From contig NZ_BMTN01000005.1 of NCBI RefSeq assembly GCF_014649695.1, forward strand, positions 124,001 through 188,000: 64,000 bases of DNA. Reading direction: 5' to 3'. The DNA comes from Streptomyces kurssanovii. Its GTDB lineage: Bacteria > Actinomycetota > Actinomycetes > Streptomycetales > Streptomycetaceae. Position numbers and translations under genes: made by a program. Position 1 is the stretch's first letter. Every line of letters begins with the position of its first letter. The notes below the pieces were generated by a model. It had not been told where the DNA came from, ran no database searches, and was given only the letters and a program-made list of their open reading frames with translations. Shown piece after piece: positions 17,727 through 26,734 of this stretch.

Positions 17727-18206
17727 ATGGCACGTCAACTCCGTCCAATAGACCTGGAGTTCGTGGAGAACGCACCACTGCGCCTGGTCTTCTCCGCGCA
17801 CCTCACGGCGTCGCCGCAGGCGTTGTACGCGGCACTCGCCGACGATGTCGCCGGCTGGCCCGAATGGTTCACCGCGGTGACCGCTGCCCGGCCCGTGGAC
17901 GACGGCGCGGGCCGTGAGATCAGGCTCAAGGGCGGGACGGTGTTCACGGAGACGGTCCTCGCGCGGGAGCCGGACACCCGCTACGCCTACCGCGTCGACC
18001 AGACCAACGCCCCTGGCCTGCGTGCCCTGTTGGAGGAGTGGCGGATCACCCCGACGCCGACCGGCTCCAGAGTGCAGTGGACGTTCGCGGCCGACGGCCC
18101 CGCGCCGCTGCGGATCGTGCTGCGCCTGGGCCGTCCCGGGCTGGGGCGCGCCTTCAAGGACGCGGTGCGCAATCTGGACCGCCGGCTGGGCCGTTCCAGC
18201 GGCTGA
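17727..18206 (+). CDS. SRPBCC family protein
   Basis: 159-aa START-like protein. N-terminal beta strand and helices (RLVFSAHLTASPQALYAALADDVAGWPEWFTAV) are the hallmark of the polyketide cyclase/dehydrase-type SRPBCC group, followed by a curved sheet (EIRLKGGTVFTETVLAREP, YAYRVDQTN) and a C-terminal helix. It probably binds a hydrophobic ligand; no catalytic residues can be inferred. It is a separate paralogue type from the protein encoded just upstream, and the pair may work together. Confidence 0.85.
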   Translation: MARQLRPIDLEFVENAPLRLVFSAHLTASPQALYAALADDVAGWPEWFTAVTAARPVDDGAGREIRLKGGTVFTETVLAREPDTRYAYRVDQTNAPGLRALLEEWRITPTPTGSRVQWTFAADGPAPLRIVLRLGRPGLGRAFKDAVRNLDRRLGRSSG

Positions 18207-18213
18207 CCGTCGA

Positions 18214-18233
18214 GCCCTGCCGGTCAGCAGGGC
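18214..18233. terminator. Stem-loop between convergent genes
   Basis: GCCCTGC (18214-18220) and GCAGGGC (18227-18233) form a perfect 7-bp stem with a 6-nt loop. It lies between the SRPBCC stop and the cysteine desulfhydrase stop, whose final codons it overlaps. Confidence 0.7.
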
Positions 18234-19360
18234 CAGACGCCGCCGGCGAGGAACTCCTCGATGGCGACCGTGTACGGGTGGATGTCCAGCCCTTGTTCGG
18301 CGAGCCAGCCGTCCGAGTAGTACTTGTCGAGATAGCGGTCGCCCGGATCGCAGATGAGGGTGACGACACTCCCCTTCTCCCCTGCGGCCACCATCTCAGA
18401 GACGATCTTGAAGGCGCTCCACAGCCCGGTGCCGGTCGAACCGCCCGCTTTGCGCCCGATGGCCTGTTCCAGGGCCCGTACGGCGGCGACGCTGGCCGCG
18501 TCCGGCACCTTCATCATCCGGTCGATGGCTCCCGGCACGAAGCTGGGCTCCATTCGGGGCCGGCCGATGCCTTCGATCCGCGAGCCGCAGTCGCTGCTGG
18601 CCCGGGGGTCGCCGTGGGTCCAGCCGTCGAAGAAACAGGAGTTCTCCGGGTCGGGGACGCAGATACGCGTGTCGTGCTGCATGTAGTGCACGTAGCGGGC
18701 GATGGTCGCCGAGGTGCCCCCGGTGCCGGCGGTCGCGACGATCCAGGCCGGCTCCGGGTACCGCTCCAGGCGCAGCTGCTGGTAGATCGACTCGGCGATG
18801 TTGTTGTTGCCGCGCCAGTCGGTGGCCCGCTCGGCATAGGTGAACTGGTCCATGTAGTGGCCGCCGGTGCGCTCGGCGAGCGCGGCGGACTCCTCGTACA
18901 TCCTGCGCGGATCGTCGACGAAGTGGCACTGCCCGCCGTGGAACTGGATCAGGCGGATCTTCTCGGCGCTCGTGGTGCGCGGCATGACGGCGACGAAGGG
19001 CACCCCGATCAGCTTGGCGAAGTACGCCTCCGACACGGCGGTCGAGCCGCTGGACGCCTCGATGACGGGCTTGCCGGGTCTGATCCAGCCGTTGCAGAGC
19101 CCGTACAGGAACAGCGAGCGGGCCAGCCGGTGCTTGAGGCTGCCGGTGGGGTGGGTCGACTCGTCCTTGAGGTAGAGGTCGATCCCCCACTGCTCGGGGA
19201 GCGGGAAGCGCAGCAGGTGGGTGTCGGCGGACCGGTTGGCGTCGGCCTGGACCTTGCGTACGGCCTCTTTGAGCCAAGCCCGGTAGCGGGGATCGCTGCG
19301 GTCGACATCGACGGTCACGGCCGGCGCGCCCGGTGCCTGCTGCTGCCCGGTGCTGTTCAT
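18224..19360 (-). CDS. PLP-dependent cysteine synthase-fold enzyme, Cds1-like L-cysteine desulfhydrase
   Basis: 378-aa fold-type II PLP enzyme. The Schiff-base lysine is K76 in [21 protein letters not shown] is the substrate-binding Asn/Ser loop equivalent and [10 protein letters not shown] the phosphate-binding Gly loop. The [12 protein letters not shown] and C-terminal [19 protein letters not shown] stretches match the longer actinobacterial Cds1 group (Rv3684 type), which releases H2S and pyruvate from cysteine, rather than biosynthetic CysK/CysM. The assignment to desulfhydrase is from family memory. It stands alone on the minus strand and has its own promoter region. Confidence 0.85.
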   Translation of the reverse strand: MNSTGQQQAPGAPAVTVDVDRSDPRYRAWLKEAVRKVQADANRSADTHLLRFPLPEQWGIDLYLKDESTHPTGSLKHRLARSLFLYGLCNGWIRPGKPVIEASSGSTAVSEAYFAKLIGVPFVAVMPRTTSAEKIRLIQFHGGQCHFVDDPRRMYEESAALAERTGGHYMDQFTYAERATDWRGNNNIAESIYQQLRLERYPEPAWIVATAGTGGTSATIARYVHYMQHDTRICVPDPENSCFFDGWTHGDPRASSDCGSRIEGIGRPRMEPSFVPGAIDRMMKVPDAASVAAVRALEQAIGRKAGGSTGTGLWSAFKIVSEMVAAGEKGSVVTLICDPGDRYLDKYYSDGWLAEQGLDIHPYTVAIEEFLAGGVWPC

Positions 19361-19554
19361 AACGTCGCCCTCCGTCTGCGGTCGTCGGTGCCGTCATCCG
19401 GCCACACCGGCAACAGTAAGCCCGCCACCTGCGTAAACGTTCGCTTTGGGTATCCATAGGCGCAGCTTGTGGCGTGACTGCGCCGGGCGTACTGGTGTGC
19501 ACGGCGCGAGTTGTGCACACTTCCAGGAGAGTCGCTGCAAAGGGGGCGGACGCA

Positions 19555-19878
19555 ATGGCCATGGCAGAACCGGAATTCAGCGCCACGGGGGTGCGTATCG
19601 AGCGCTGGCCACGCTCGCTCACCCGGGCCGGACAGGTGCTGATCAAGGACGGCAGGCTGGCGCTGATGACCAGTTACGGCCGGGTGATCGAGAGCGCGCC
19701 CGTGCGTGCGGTCACCGCGGGACGGCCGTGGTTCGCGAGTGACGACAGTACGGTGGCGACGCTCAACGGCAAGCGGTACCGCCTGACCATGGGGCAGCGC
19801 AGCCGGCGGCCCGAGGCCCGTGCCCTGGCAGGGCGTTTCCTGGAAGCGGTGCGGGGGGCAGGCGGTTCCGAGCGCTGA
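19555..19878 (+). CDS. Conserved small protein of unknown function
   Basis: 107 aa from the ATG at 19555, preceded by AGGGGGCGG. Basic and compact: SATGVRIERWPRSLTRAGQVLIKDGRLALMTSYGRVIESAPVRAV, then a predicted sheet (LNGKRYRLTMG) and a C-terminal helix ending GGSER. The strand-rich pattern could be a small barrel (PH-like). I do not recognise a named family. It precedes an RsbW-like ATPase by 179 bp on the same strand. Confidence 0.7.
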   Translation: MAMAEPEFSATGVRIERWPRSLTRAGQVLIKDGRLALMTSYGRVIESAPVRAVTAGRPWFASDDSTVATLNGKRYRLTMGQRSRRPEARALAGRFLEAVRGAGGSER

Positions 19879-20057
19879 GACGCACGGAAGTCCTGTGAGT
19901 TGCGGGCCCCTCAGCGATGGTCCACGCTGGTTCCACATCACTCAGGGTGCACCGGCGGTTACGCTGTGATCCAGCCCCGCCGGTCTGATCAGCAGGTCGG
20001 CCACCTGCTGGATCGCTTTTCTCGTCTTCTTCCGGACTATTTCGGGGAGTCGCAGCC

Positions 20058-20594
20058 GTGATCAGCCAGCCAAGCAGGCACTGCACGGTGGAGCTCCAGG
20101 CCCTGCCGTCGCGGATCGGTCAGGTCCGCAGAATCATCTCGGCGCAACTGCGCTACTGGCATCTCGATCCTCTGATCGACCAGGCGGCGCTGGGCGTCAC
20201 CGAGCTGTTGACCAATGTCCACCGGCATGCTCAGCCGGACAAGATGTGCACCGTGGACGTCGAGCTGCTGCTCGACCGGCTCACGGTGTCCGTCCACGAC
20301 CACGATCCCCGGATGCCGACCGTGCGCAGGTTCGGCACGTCCGCCACCTCGGGACGGGGCCTGGCTCTGGTGGCCGCCATGAGCGAGAGCTGGGGCGTGA
20401 GACCGCAGGGCGACAGCGGCAAGGTCGTCTGGTTCACCCTTCCGGCCTCCTCCCCCGCCGTGACCATGCCGCCCGGTGCGGCGGTCTACGGGGCGACGAC
20501 CATCGGCCCGTTCACCGGGGCACCGGAGGCCGAGATCCTTCCGGTCGTTCCGGAGACGGAGACGGCTGCCGCCCGGTCGGCCGTTGCCGGCTGA
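20058..20594 (+). CDS. RsbW/SpoIIAB-like HATPase (anti-sigma-factor type)
   Basis: 178 aa from the GTG at 20058. GHKL ATPase: N-box ELLTNVHRHA near residue 53, G1-like HDHDPRMP and the lid motif SGRGLALVAAM around residue 97. This single-domain form without a kinase dimerisation domain is the type used by anti-sigma factors and by the many Streptomyces RsbW-like proteins. The C-terminal ~45 residues (Pro/Ala/Glu-rich) are probably disordered. No sigma factor or anti-anti-sigma gene is adjacent, so its partner is unknown. Confidence 0.85.
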   Translation: MISQPSRHCTVELQALPSRIGQVRRIISAQLRYWHLDPLIDQAALGVTELLTNVHRHAQPDKMCTVDVELLLDRLTVSVHDHDPRMPTVRRFGTSATSGRGLALVAAMSESWGVRPQGDSGKVVWFTLPASSPAVTMPPGAAVYGATTIGPFTGAPEAEILPVVPETETAAARSAVAG

Positions 20595-20617
20595 CCGGGC
20601 GGGCAAGGGGCCGCGTC

Positions 20618-23187
20618 TCATTCGGCGGCGATGGCGCGCAGCACGTCGACGCGTGCGGCGCGGCGTGCGGGCCGCCGTCCCGCGAGCGCCCCCGCCACCA
20701 GGCCGACCGCCGCCACGGCGGCGAGCTGCAGCGGCGGGACCGCGAAGGCGAACGGCGTCCCGCCCGACCCCTCCGACGCCTCGACGAGCACCCGGCCCAG
20801 CAGCGCGCCGAGTGCCAGACCGCCGGCCGTACCGAACGCCGCGACCAGCACCGACTCCCAGCGCACCATCGACCGGAGCTGTGACCTGGTCTGCCCGACC
20901 GCACGCAACAGCCCCAGTTCCCGGGTGCGTTCGTGCACGGCGAGCGTGAGGGCGTTGGCGATGCCGAGCAGCGCGATCACGACGGCGAGGGCGAGCAGCG
21001 CGTAGACGAGGGTGAGCATCATGTCGATGCCCCCGGCAGCGCTCTGCGCGTACTCGTCACGGGTCTGCACCTCCGGATTGCCGAAGTCCGCCGCGGTCCT
21101 CTCGACCGCTGCCGTGCCGTCCGCGGTGCTCACGCCGTCCGCGAAGGTGACGGAGACCAGCGTGTCGGAGTCCTGGCCGCGGTGCGGCGCCCACGCCGCT
21201 CGAGTGATGACGTAGTCGCCGGTGAGCTCCGACTCCTCGTAGACGGCCCGGACGGTGAAGGTCTGCCGGGTGCCGTCGGTGAACGTCAGCTCGGCGGTGG
21301 AGCCGGGCCGCCAGCGTGCTCGTCGGCCTCGGTGTCCGCCACTGCGAGACCGGTCTTTCCGAGCGCGGAGAGCGAGCCCCGCACCTCGCCGAGTTCGAAC
21401 GCCTCCGCGAGCGCGGCGGGGTCGGTGACGGTCAGCCGGCGTCCCACGCCGTCCACCTCCGCGACACCCTGACCGAGTCCGACCGCGGTGCGCACCTCGC
21501 GCTGCGCCTCGATCGCGGGGGCCAGCTTCGGGCTCAGGCCGCTCCCGCCGGCACCGAACGCCGGTGCGCTCACCGCGACATCGCCCGCGAAGGACCGGGA
21601 GACCGTCTGGTCCATGGTCGCCTTGAGCGAGGCTCCGAAGACGGTGAACAGCGAGACGACGGCGACGCCGATCATGAGGGCGGCGGCGGTGGCCGCGGTG
21701 CGCCTGGGGCTGCGCAGGGCGTTGCGCTTCGCGAAGCGGCCCGACACTCCCGGCAGCCGGTCCAGCGGACGGCCCATGACGCGTACCGCACGGCCGGCCG
21801 CGACGGGACCGAGCGTCACGAACGCGGCGATGGCGAACGCCGCACCGGTCGCGGCGAGCGTCACCGACGGGACGGCGAGCACGCCGGTGAGGATGGCGGC
21901 GATCCCGGTGAGCGCCAGGGCGCCGCCCGCGAACGCCCGCTTCCGTGAGGCCGCCGAGTCCTCCACGGTGCTCTCGCGCAACGCGGCCAGCGGCGCCGTG
22001 CGTCCGGCGCGGACCGCGGGCATCAGGGCGGAGCCGAGACAGACCAGCAGGCCGACGGCGAGCGGCAGCAGCATCGAGACGCCGCTGACCTTCAAGGCAC
22101 CGTCGGGGAAGGGGAATCCGATGGCCGGGAACAGCGCCTGGAGTCCGGCGGCGATTCCGATGCCGGCGAGCAGGCCCGCGGCGGAGGCCGCGACGGCCAC
22201 GACGGCGGCTTCGACGAGGGTGGCGCCGACGATCTGCCGGCGGGACGCGCCGAGCGCCCGCAGCAGCGCGTTCTCGCGGGTGCGCTGGGCGATGACGATG
22301 GCGAAGGTGTTGTAGATCGAGAAGGTGGCGACGAACAGGACGATGCCGGAGAAGACCAGCAGCAAGGTGGTGAACAGGCTCAGGAACTGACCGGAGATCA
22401 TCTCCTGGTTCTCCCGCGCGGACTGCTCCCCGGTGATCGCCTCGACGTCGTCGGGCAGTACGGCTCCGAGCGCGTCGACGAGCTCCTGCCGGCTGGTTCC
22501 GGGGCCGGCCCGCACCTGGATGGACGCCGCCTCGCCGGGCCTCGGGGTGAGGTACTTCTCGGCGTCGGCCCGGGTCATCGCGGTGAACGTGGTCCGGCCC
22601 ATGCCGTCCTCGCCGCCGAAGGCGGCGAGGCCCACGATGGTGACCGGCAGCGGGTCGGGGGTGCGCAGCACGGTGGTGTCACCGATCCTCAGCCCGCCGG
22701 CTTCGGCGGCGCCGCGGTTGATCACCACTTCGCCGCTCGCGGCCGGTGGGCGTCCTTCCGCGAGCCGGTACGGGTTGAGTTCCGGGTCGGGGATCCAGTT
22801 GCCGGCGACGGTGGGCGGACCCTGCCCGCCGACCGGTTCACCGTCGGATCCGATGAGCTGGCCGGCGCCCCGGATGTCGGGTTCCGCCGCGGCGACGCCG
22901 GGGATCCCCTCTATCCGGGCGACGAGGTCGGTCTTCAACGGCTGCCGGGTGCCCTGGGCGTCGCCGGAGACGGTGACGACAGCGGAGCTGCGTACGACGG
23001 CGTCCGTGCCGCCGGTGGCTCCGGCGAAAAGGCTGTCGAAACTCGACCGCAGCGTGTCGCCCATGACGAGCGTGCCGGTCAGGAAGGCCACCCCGAGCAG
23101 CACAGCGGTGAAGGTGCCCGCGAAGCGGCGCTTGTGGGCCCGCAGGGACGTCCGGCTGAGGCGCAGGGAGGCGCCGCCGGCGGTCAT
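20618..23187 (-). pseudogene. MacB/FtsX-type ABC transporter permease, frameshifted
   Basis: Permease of an ABC exporter. The ATG at 23187 overlaps the ATPase stop by 4 bp. Reading on, the frame is good for ~625 codons (membrane helix ~20-40, MacB-like periplasmic domain, first FtsX block with YNTFAIVIAQRTRENALLRALG, second helix set) then hits a stop at 21286. The remaining product, WRPGSTAELTFTDG through VHERTRELGLLRAVGQ to DVLRAIAAE, continues in another frame. Adding one base near 21311-21320 (ACGCTGG would read ACGGCTGG on the minus strand) restores 856 codons. This may be a true mutation or a sequencing error. Confidence 0.85.
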
Positions 23188-23969
23188 GGCGACACCTCCG
23201 GGTCTCCGTGCCGAGTGCCGTCGAAGGCCTTGAGGCGGTCGATGACCCGTTCTGCCGTGGGAGCCTCCATGCGGTCGACGAGACGTCCGTCCGCGAGGAA
23301 GACGACCTCGTCGGCGTGGGCCGCGGCGACGGGGTCGTGGGTGACCATGACCACCGTGCGGTCGGTGCGGCGGACCGTGCCGGCGAGGAGCCGGAGCACT
23401 TCCTCGCCGGAGCGGGAGTCGAGGTTTCCGGTCGGCTCGTCGGCGAAGACCACCTGGGGCCGGCCCGCGAAGGCGCGGGCCACGGCCACGCGCTGCTGCT
23501 GGCCTCCGGAAAGCTCGCTCGGCCGGTGGTGCAGCCGGTCGCGCAGTCCGACGGTGTCGATGAGCGCGTCCAGCCACCGGCTGTCGGGCCGCTCCCCGGC
23601 GAGGTCCATGGGCAGGGTGATGTTCTCCGCCACGGTGAGCGTGGGCAGGAGGTTGAAGGCCTGGAAGACGAAGCCGACGTGCCTGCGGCGCAGCAGGGTG
23701 AGCCGGTGGTCGTCGAGGCCACTGAGGTCGGTGCCGCCGATGAACGCCGAGCCCGACGTGAGGGTGTCGAGCCCGGCGGCGCAGTGCATGAGCGTGGACT
23801 TGCCCGAGCCCGAGGGCCCCATGATCGCGGTGAAGCGGCCGGCCGTGAAGGCGACGCTCACCCCGTCCAGGGCCCTCACCTCGGTGTCGCCGCTGCCGTA
23901 GACCTTCACGGCGTCGACGACCCGGGCGGCGGTCCGGGTGTCCGTCCCGGTGGTGACGGTACCGGTCAT
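23184..23969 (-). CDS. ABC transporter ATP-binding protein (MacB/LolD type)
   Basis: 261-aa ATPase. Walker A GPSGSGKST at 51-59, Q-loop Q103, signature LSGGQ at 153-157, Walker B with D177-E178, H-loop H211. The subgroup is that of MacB/LolD exporters. Start at the ATG 23969; the frame is open upstream but the protein-like sequence starts there and overlaps the upstream SHOCT gene by 4 bp (ATGA). The stop likewise overlaps the permease start by 4 bp, so the three genes are translationally coupled. The divergent TetR gene is the likely regulator. Confidence 0.93.
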   Translation of the reverse strand: MTGTVTTGTDTRTAARVVDAVKVYGSGDTEVRALDGVSVAFTAGRFTAIMGPSGSGKSTLMHCAAGLDTLTSGSAFIGGTDLSGLDDHRLTLLRRRHVGFVFQAFNLLPTLTVAENITLPMDLAGERPDSRWLDALIDTVGLRDRLHHRPSELSGGQQQRVAVARAFAGRPQVVFADEPTGNLDSRSGEEVLRLLAGTVRRTDRTVVMVTHDPVAAAHADEVVFLADGRLVDRMEAPTAERVIDRLKAFDGTRHGDPEVSP

Positions 23970-24250
23970 GCCGCACCGTCCTTGGAGACGCGGCCGAACT
24001 GCTCCTCCAGGACCGACAGGCGCAGCCAGTACTCCTCCTCGTCGATCTCGCCCGCGGCGAAGCGGCGGCCGAGGACGGTGATGGGCGAACTCTCGGCGAC
24101 GGGCGGGCGCGTGCCCTGCCACCGCGCGGGACGGCCGCGCCAGATGCCCGTGCGGCGCAGGACGGTGACGGCTCCGACGACGACGGCAGCCCAGATCAGC
24201 GGGACGAACAGGATCCACGGGCCGGGCCCGTCGTAGGCGAGCGCGTTCAT
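23966..24250 (-). CDS. SHOCT-domain small membrane protein
   Basis: 94 aa from the ATG at 24250, preceded by GAGGAG. One N-terminal transmembrane helix (about residues 12-31: WILFVPLIWAAVVVGAVTVL), a basic linker, then a C-terminal SHOCT motif (PITVLGRRFAAGEIDEEEYWLRLSVLEEQF). SHOCT domains bind nucleic acid or act in oligomerisation; proteins of this shape commonly open ABC exporter operons in Streptomyces. It is the first gene of the three-gene operon and ends in a 4-bp overlap with the ATPase. Confidence 0.85.
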   Translation of the reverse strand: MNALAYDGPGPWILFVPLIWAAVVVGAVTVLRRTGIWRGRPARWQGTRPPVAESSPITVLGRRFAAGEIDEEEYWLRLSVLEEQFGRVSKDGAA

Positions 24251-24407
24251 CTCGATCAGCTCCTCGGTGGCGATGGGGTGCGTTTCCTTGTTCGCTTCGA
24301 GGCTCCCGCCGGCAGGGGTGCGGGTCGTCGTACGGCCAGCGGCAGTGTGCGTACCACCCGTGGAGTACGCGGGCCGCGCGCGGCTGCTTCCCCTCTGCGC
24401 GCGACTT

Positions 24408-24429
24408 CTGTACCTACTGGTATGTACAG
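24408..24429. promoter_or_regulatory. Putative TetR operator (CTGTAC-N10-GTACAG)
   Basis: CTGTAC at 24408-24413 and GTACAG at 24424-24429 form a perfect 6-bp inverted repeat with a 10-nt spacer that itself contains TACTGGTA. It lies 7 nt before the tetR ATG and upstream of the divergent exporter operon, so a single site could control both. Confidence 0.65.
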
Positions 24430-24436
24430 TGGTCTC

Positions 24437-25009
24437 ATGAGCACTTCCGAGCGGCTGATCGAGGCCACTCGCGAACTGCTGTGGGAACGCGGTTACGTGG
24501 GCACCAGCCCCAAGGCGATCCAGCAGCTCGCGGGTGCCGGCCAGGGCAGCATGTACCACCACTTCGCGGGCAAGCCGGACCTCGCGCTGGCGGCCGTCCG
24601 GCGCACGGCCCACGAGCTGCGGGCGGCAGCCGCGGCCTCGCTCGACGGACCGGGCACCGCGTACGAGCGCCTCGCCGGCTACCTGCTGCGCGAGCGGGAC
24701 GTGCTGCGCGGGTGTCCCGTCGGCCGGCTGACCATGGACCCGGACGTCATCGCGGACGACCGGCTGCGGGCACCGGTCGACGAGACGATCGACTGGCTGC
24801 GCGGGCGGCTGGCGTCGATCGTCGAGGAGGGCCGGGAACGTGGCGAGCTGAGCTCGGCACTCGTCCCGGCCGACATCGCCGCGACGATCGTCGCCACCGT
24901 GCAGGGCGGCTATGTACTGGCCCGCGCCTCCGGCTCTCCTGCCGCCTTCGACGCCGGAGTGAGGGGACTGCTCGCCCTGCTGAAGCCCTCCGCCGCGGAC
25001 AGGAGGTGA
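24437..25009 (+). CDS. TetR-family regulator
   Basis: 190 aa from the ATG at 24437. HTH in residues 4-50: LIEATRELLWERGYVGTSPKAIQQLAGAGQGSMYHHFAGKPDLAL. The C-terminal domain (RLAGYLLRERDVLRGCPVGRLTMDPDV) resembles TetR_C of the YcdC/LmrA-like group that sense small lipophilic molecules. It is divergent from the exporter operon, with a palindrome right before its start, so it probably represses that operon and itself. The last codons form AGGAGGTGA, an ideal ribosome site for the next gene. Confidence 0.9.
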   Translation: MSTSERLIEATRELLWERGYVGTSPKAIQQLAGAGQGSMYHHFAGKPDLALAAVRRTAHELRAAAAASLDGPGTAYERLAGYLLRERDVLRGCPVGRLTMDPDVIADDRLRAPVDETIDWLRGRLASIVEEGRERGELSSALVPADIAATIVATVQGGYVLARASGSPAAFDAGVRGLLALLKPSAADRR

Positions 25010-25016
25010 GTGCGGC

Positions 25017-25598
25017 ATGCAGGTGATGCAGTACGAGATCACACTTCCCGCCGATTACGACATGGGGATCATCCGCGAGCGGGTCGCGACACGAGGGCAT
25101 CTGCTCGACGACTTCCCCGGCCTCGGGCTCAAGGCCTACCTGGTGCGGCAACGCGGAGCGGACTCGCCGGTGAACCAGTACGCGCCGGTGTACCTCTGGG
25201 CGGCGCCGGAGGGGATGAACCGCTTCCTGTGGGGCCCCGGCTTCCAGGGCATCGTCGACGATTTCGGGCGGCCCGAGGTGCGGCACTTCACCGGACTCGC
25301 CTACCACGAGGGTCCCGCCGCGGGACGCCGCCCGCGCACCGCCGTCCGGCGGCGCCTCGCACTGACACCGGGCGCCGCGCCCGCCGCGCCGGTGGACGAG
25401 GCCGTACGGGAGACGGAGCGGCTCGCCGCGCTGGACGGGGTCGTCTGCGCCGCGCTCGCCGTCGACCCGCGCCAGTGGGAGCTCCTCCACGTCACGCTCT
25501 GGGCCGACGACCGGCCCGGGGCCGACGGCGATCGCTACCAGGTGCTGCACCTCTCGCAGCCGCAGCGCGCGGCGCTGCCGCGCGGCCGGCACTGGTGA
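25017..25598 (+). CDS. DUF4865-like protein
   Basis: 193 aa from the ATG at 25017, 7 nt after the TetR stop and with the Shine-Dalgarno AGGAGGTGA embedded in the end of tetR, so translation is coupled. The sequence (MQVMQYEITLPADYDMGIIRERVATRGHLLDDFPGLGLKAYLVRQRGADSPVNQYAPVYLWAAPEGMNRFLW) matches the DUF4865 family as I recall it. The fold is probably ferredoxin-like; no catalytic role is known. Co-transcription with TetR suggests it belongs to the same response. Its stop abuts that of the convergent YihY gene with no intervening base. Confidence 0.85.
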   Translation: MQVMQYEITLPADYDMGIIRERVATRGHLLDDFPGLGLKAYLVRQRGADSPVNQYAPVYLWAAPEGMNRFLWGPGFQGIVDDFGRPEVRHFTGLAYHEGPAAGRRPRTAVRRRLALTPGAAPAAPVDEAVRETERLAALDGVVCAALAVDPRQWELLHVTLWADDRPGADGDRYQVLHLSQPQRAALPRGRHW

Positions 25599-26462
25599 TC
25601 ACCGATGCGGCGGGCCCTGCCGGCCCGGCGGGCCCCCGCCCTTCCGCGCCAGATGCCACCTCGCCCACATCTCATGGCCGACGCGCCCCGCGATCGCGCC
25701 GCCGTAGACGACCACTCCGACGCCCACGAGCCAGGACTGGACCACCAGAACCGTGCCGAACGGGCCGTAGGTCACGGCGTTCGACGCGATCAGCGGCGAG
25801 AAGACCAGCTGGGAGAAGACCCGCAGCCCGAGCAGGGCGATGGCGGTCGCGACGGCCCCCGGCAGCAGTGCCCGCCAGCGGACCCGCCCGCAGAGCAGCA
25901 CCCGCTGGGACGCCCAGAAGAACAGCACCGTGCCCGCCAGGTCCCCGATCGCCCCGATGGCCGCCGAGAGCAGCGACTCCCCCGGCAGCGGCGTGCTCAC
26001 GAAGATCATCAGGTAGACGATCAGCATCCCAAGCCACACGACATGCCGCCACATCGTGTGCCAGCGGGCGGCGGGCAGGTCCCAGACCTTCTCGTACGTG
26101 GTCTGCACCGCGGAGCCGAACGTGAGCCCGAAGACGGCGAGCGCGGCGAGACCGAAGGCGGTGGTCCGCTGCAGCGCCTGGCGCGGCAGACCGAACAGCC
26201 GCTCCACCTCGTCCTGCGAGGACTCCGCCAGCCCCAGCGCCTGGCTCATCCACCGGGCGAAGCCCTGGCCGCTCGCCGGGTCGGTGGCCGCGACGACGAT
26301 GAGCAGCGGCACGAGCGTCAGGAAGCCGAGTGCGGCGAAGCCCATGGCACGGTGCATCAGTTCGAGTCGGCGGCCACGGCTCCAGCCGACCCCGAGAGGC
26401 GACTCGGCCAGCTTGCGCCACAGACGCAGCAGACGGTGCGGACGGGCGGGGTCGTAGCTCAC
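25599..26462 (-). CDS. YihY/virulence-factor BrkB family membrane protein
   Basis: 287 aa from the GTG at 26462. Six hydrophobic segments; the first (GFAALGFLTLVPLLIVVAA) is preceded by ELMHRAMGFAALGF, typical of YihY/BrkB proteins. Later helices include HVVWLGMLIVYLMIFVSTPL and WLVGVGVVVYGGAIAGRV. The function is not established in the family (once mislabelled ribonuclease BN). The tail is Pro/Gly/Lys-rich. The frame remains open upstream but is repetitive low-complexity sequence there. Confidence 0.85.
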   Translation of the reverse strand: MSYDPARPHRLLRLWRKLAESPLGVGWSRGRRLELMHRAMGFAALGFLTLVPLLIVVAATDPASGQGFARWMSQALGLAESSQDEVERLFGLPRQALQRTTAFGLAALAVFGLTFGSAVQTTYEKVWDLPAARWHTMWRHVVWLGMLIVYLMIFVSTPLPGESLLSAAIGAIGDLAGTVLFFWASQRVLLCGRVRWRALLPGAVATAIALLGLRVFSQLVFSPLIASNAVTYGPFGTVLVVQSWLVGVGVVVYGGAIAGRVGHEMWARWHLARKGGGPPGRQGPPHR

Positions 26463-26734
26463 ATGTCGTGGCCTACCCGAAACCGCCGGCGAACCGGCCC
26501 GCGTGCCTCCGGACGAGTGGCCCGCGCCCGCGGCTGCCCGGTGCTCCTGGCGTACCGGGGCCGCGGAGCGGCGTCCGCCGGCCGGGCGACGCGGCCCGGT
26601 GACGAGGCCGGAACGCGGCCTGGCGACGAGTTCGGGCGATGGGACCGGGCGGCGCGGCCGGAACGGAGCACCGGGCCGGACCGGCGGAGGTGCGCGTGTC
26701 GGACAGAACCGGCGGGCGTCGTCGGACCGTGCCG

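Noticed and set aside
21280-21340. Programmed -1/+1 frameshift in the permease
   Set aside because: No slippery heptamer, pseudoknot or stop-codon context; a plain indel is simpler.
21286-23976. ORF joining the ATPase region to the permease as one 896-aa protein
   Set aside because: The first ~260 residues are a wrong-frame reading of the ATPase gene; only the part from 23187 on is permease.
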